Origin: Flavobacteriales bacterium
Lineage (GTDB): Bacteria; Bacteroidota; Bacteroidia; Flavobacteriales_E; Vicingaceae
Direction of reading: 5' to 3'
Assembly (NCBI GenBank): GCA_905339165.1
Contig: CAJPFH010000012.1
Coordinates: 1 to 64,000 of the forward strand
DNA length: 64,000 bases
Below, one piece after another: positions 62,716 through 64,000 of this stretch. A program made the translations under genes and the position numbers. The notes under the pieces are model-generated. The model saw nothing but the letters and a program-made list of their open reading frames with translations. It was not told the DNA's origin and searched no databases. Position 1 is the stretch's first letter. Every line of letters starts with the position of its first letter.

Positions 62716-64000
62716 TTATTTTTGATTTTTAAATTCGGAAGTTCCTCGATCTAACCAGTCTATAAATTTGTCTATATCCGGGTCGTAAGCAGCAGGTTCA
62801 ACGAGGGCGTTTTCATTATGGTCTATAATAACATAGTAAGGCTGCGAGTTGGTTCCGTATTTGGAGGCCTGAAAATGACTCCATTTATTCCCTACGGTTT
62901 TTAGTTTCTTTTTCTTTCCACCTATTTCTACTTCAATCTGCTGGTCTTTTGGAAGTTCAATTTTTTCATCTACATAAAGAGAAACCAACACTACATTTTC
63001 CCTCAGGCGTTTAAGTACGCGGTTATCGGACCAAACTTGTTCTTCCATTTTACGACAATTAACACATGCCCACCCTGTAAAATCAATCATTACCGGTTTG
63101 CCCACTTTTTTGGCATAAGCTAATCCTTCATTGTAATCATGAAAACAGTTTAATCCATGGGGGCAGGTTTCGGGGTGAGCTCCTTCGGGTACTTCTGCAC
63201 CTCCGGCCGAAGAAACCACCTGAACATTATTGCCAAACCCGTTGGGTGATTCGCTATAGAAAGAAGGGGGCGGAAAACCACTAATCAGTTTTAATGGAGC
63301 TCCCCACATTCCAGGAATTAAGTAGATGGTAAAAATTAGGGTAAGTGTGGCTAACAAACTCCTACCCACCGAAAGTTTATCGTTTTGGGAATCGTGTGGT
63401 AAACGAAACAAACCAAATAAATACATGGCTAAAGCTCCAAATACGCCTATCCAAATAGCAATAAATAATTCTCGTTTCAGTAAACCTGCCTGCACTACCA
63501 AATCGGCATTGGATAAAAATTTAAAGGCAAACGCCAACTCCACAAACCCTAGAAAAACTTTAACGGTTACCAGCCAACCACCCGATTTAGGAAGTGTATT
63601 GAGCCAGCCCGGAAAAGCAGCAAATAAACCAAAAGGAAGAGCAAGTGCCAAGGAAAAGCCAAACATTCCGATGATGGGTCCTGAACCCCCGATAGACGCA
63701 GCTTGCACTAAAAGAGGGCCTACCACCGGGCCTGTACAGGAAAAAGAAACCAAGGCGAGTGTAAACGCCATGAAGAAAATACCTATCATACCCCCTTTTT
63801 CGGAGGCTTTATCTACTTTATTAATCCAAGAAGAAGGTAATACAATTTCAAAAGCTCCTAAAAAAGAGATTCCAAAAATAAGCAGTAACACAAAAAAGAA
63901 TAGGTTAAACCAAACGTTGGTAGAAAGAGCGTTTAATGCATCGTATCCAAAAATGGCGGTTACTACGGTACCTAGTATTACATAAATGATAACGATGCTT
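62716..64000 (-). CDS. DsbD-like thiol:disulfide interchange protein, N-terminus beyond right edge
   Basis: The frame is open to base 64000, so the N-terminus is outside the window; the first Met inside (63891) is not the start. The visible part has the transmembrane domain (FLGAFEIVLPSSW, SFSCTGPVVGPLL, with a Cys likely to be the redox partner) and a C-terminal thioredoxin-like domain with GWACVNCRKMEE (CxxC) and a distal YYVIIDH strand. DsbD carries electrons from cytoplasmic thioredoxin to periplasmic substrates. An extra segment with CPHGLNC between membrane and thioredoxin parts is seen in Bacteroidota members. Confidence 0.9.
   Translation of the reverse strand, partial: SIVIIYVILGTVVTAIFGYDALNALSTNVWFNLFFFVLLLIFGISFLGAFEIVLPSSWINKVDKASEKGGMIGIFFMAFTLALVSFSCTGPVVGPLLVQAASIGGSGPIIGMFGFSLALALPFGLFAAFPGWLNTLPKSGGWLVTVKVFLGFVELAFAFKFLSNADLVVQAGLLKRELFIAIWIGVFGALAMYLFGLFRLPHDSQNDKLSVGRSLLATLTLIFTIYLIPGMWGAPLKLISGFPPPSFYSESPNGFGNNVQVVSSAGGAEVPEGAHPETCPHGLNCFHDYNEGLAYAKKVGKPVMIDFTGWACVNCRKMEEQVWSDNRVLKRLRENVVLVSLYVDEKIELPKDQQIEVEIGGKKKKLKTVGNKWSHFQASKYGTNSQPYYVIIDHNENALVEPAAYDPDIDKFIDWLDRGTSEFKNQK

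Noticed and set aside
63326-63985. 219-codon plus-strand ORF at the right edge
   Set aside because: Antisense to the DsbD-like frame, which has clear domain motifs.
1-64000. CRISPR arrays and ordinary tRNA genes
   Set aside because: No regularly spaced repeats and no tRNA-like cloverleaf other than the tmRNA were seen.

Overview
The window comes from an AT-rich member of the Bacteroidota. Three kinds of evidence support this. There are several type IX secretion (T9SS) cargo proteins with C-terminal sorting tails, plus a PorE-like T9SS component. Some promoters fit the TTTG / TAnnTTTG pattern of this phylum. A tmRNA gene encodes the tag GETNYALAA, a form known from Bacteroidota. The genus cannot be told from the sequence.

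Layout. 1-7.9 kb (minus strand) is an operon of a small secreted protein, a double-DNRLRE protein and a giant RHS/YD-like secreted protein cut by the left edge. 8.3-16.5 kb (plus) is a tightly overlapping operon for a type II secretion / type IV pilus-like machine: MORN-like protein, pseudopilin, prepilin peptidase, GspE ATPase, secretin, GspL-, GspM- and GspC-like proteins and a repeat lipoprotein. No GspF is visible. 16.7-26.7 kb is an accessory region of plus-strand genes separated by related intergenic repeats. It holds a GIY-YIG-like protein, a NACHT NTPase coupled to a RelA/SpoT-domain protein, a DUF3800-like protein, and an acetyltransferase gene split by a three-gene cassette flanked by 69-bp direct repeats. 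26.8-34.4 kb is a heme/iron acquisition locus: response regulator, T9SS HmuY-like protein, chelatase-like lipoprotein, PepSY-type and CopD-like membrane proteins, TonB-dependent receptor and HmuY-like lipoprotein. The segment 24.05-34.6 kb is bounded by about 166-bp direct repeats.

34.6-36.7 kb holds a HigBA toxin-antitoxin pair with a visible promoter and operator, a TraB/GumN-family protein and an acetyltransferase with an AAT microsatellite. 37.1-42.8 kb is a TetR-led operon with a LolA-like protein, two FtsX-type permeases, an ABC ATPase and a beta-barrel protein. 42.8-49.2 kb has a diheme cytochrome c, a barrel protein, an alpha/beta hydrolase, a helical cytosolic protein and a CUB-domain T9SS protein. 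49.4-52.0 kb (minus) is a small integrase module ending beside the tmRNA gene (52.2-52.6 kb). 52.7-64 kb looks like core genome: acyltransferase, PorV/PorQ-like barrel, helix-hairpin-helix barrel, PorE-like lipoprotein, QueE, a T9SS subtilase and a DsbD-like protein cut by the right edge.

The most novel-looking items are the NACHT plus RelA/SpoT pair (possible abortive-infection module), the three-gene TIGR04255 cassette inside the acetyltransferase gene, and the nested direct-repeat footprints that place the heme locus and the cassette as successive acquisitions. All functional statements rest on motif reading without database searches.
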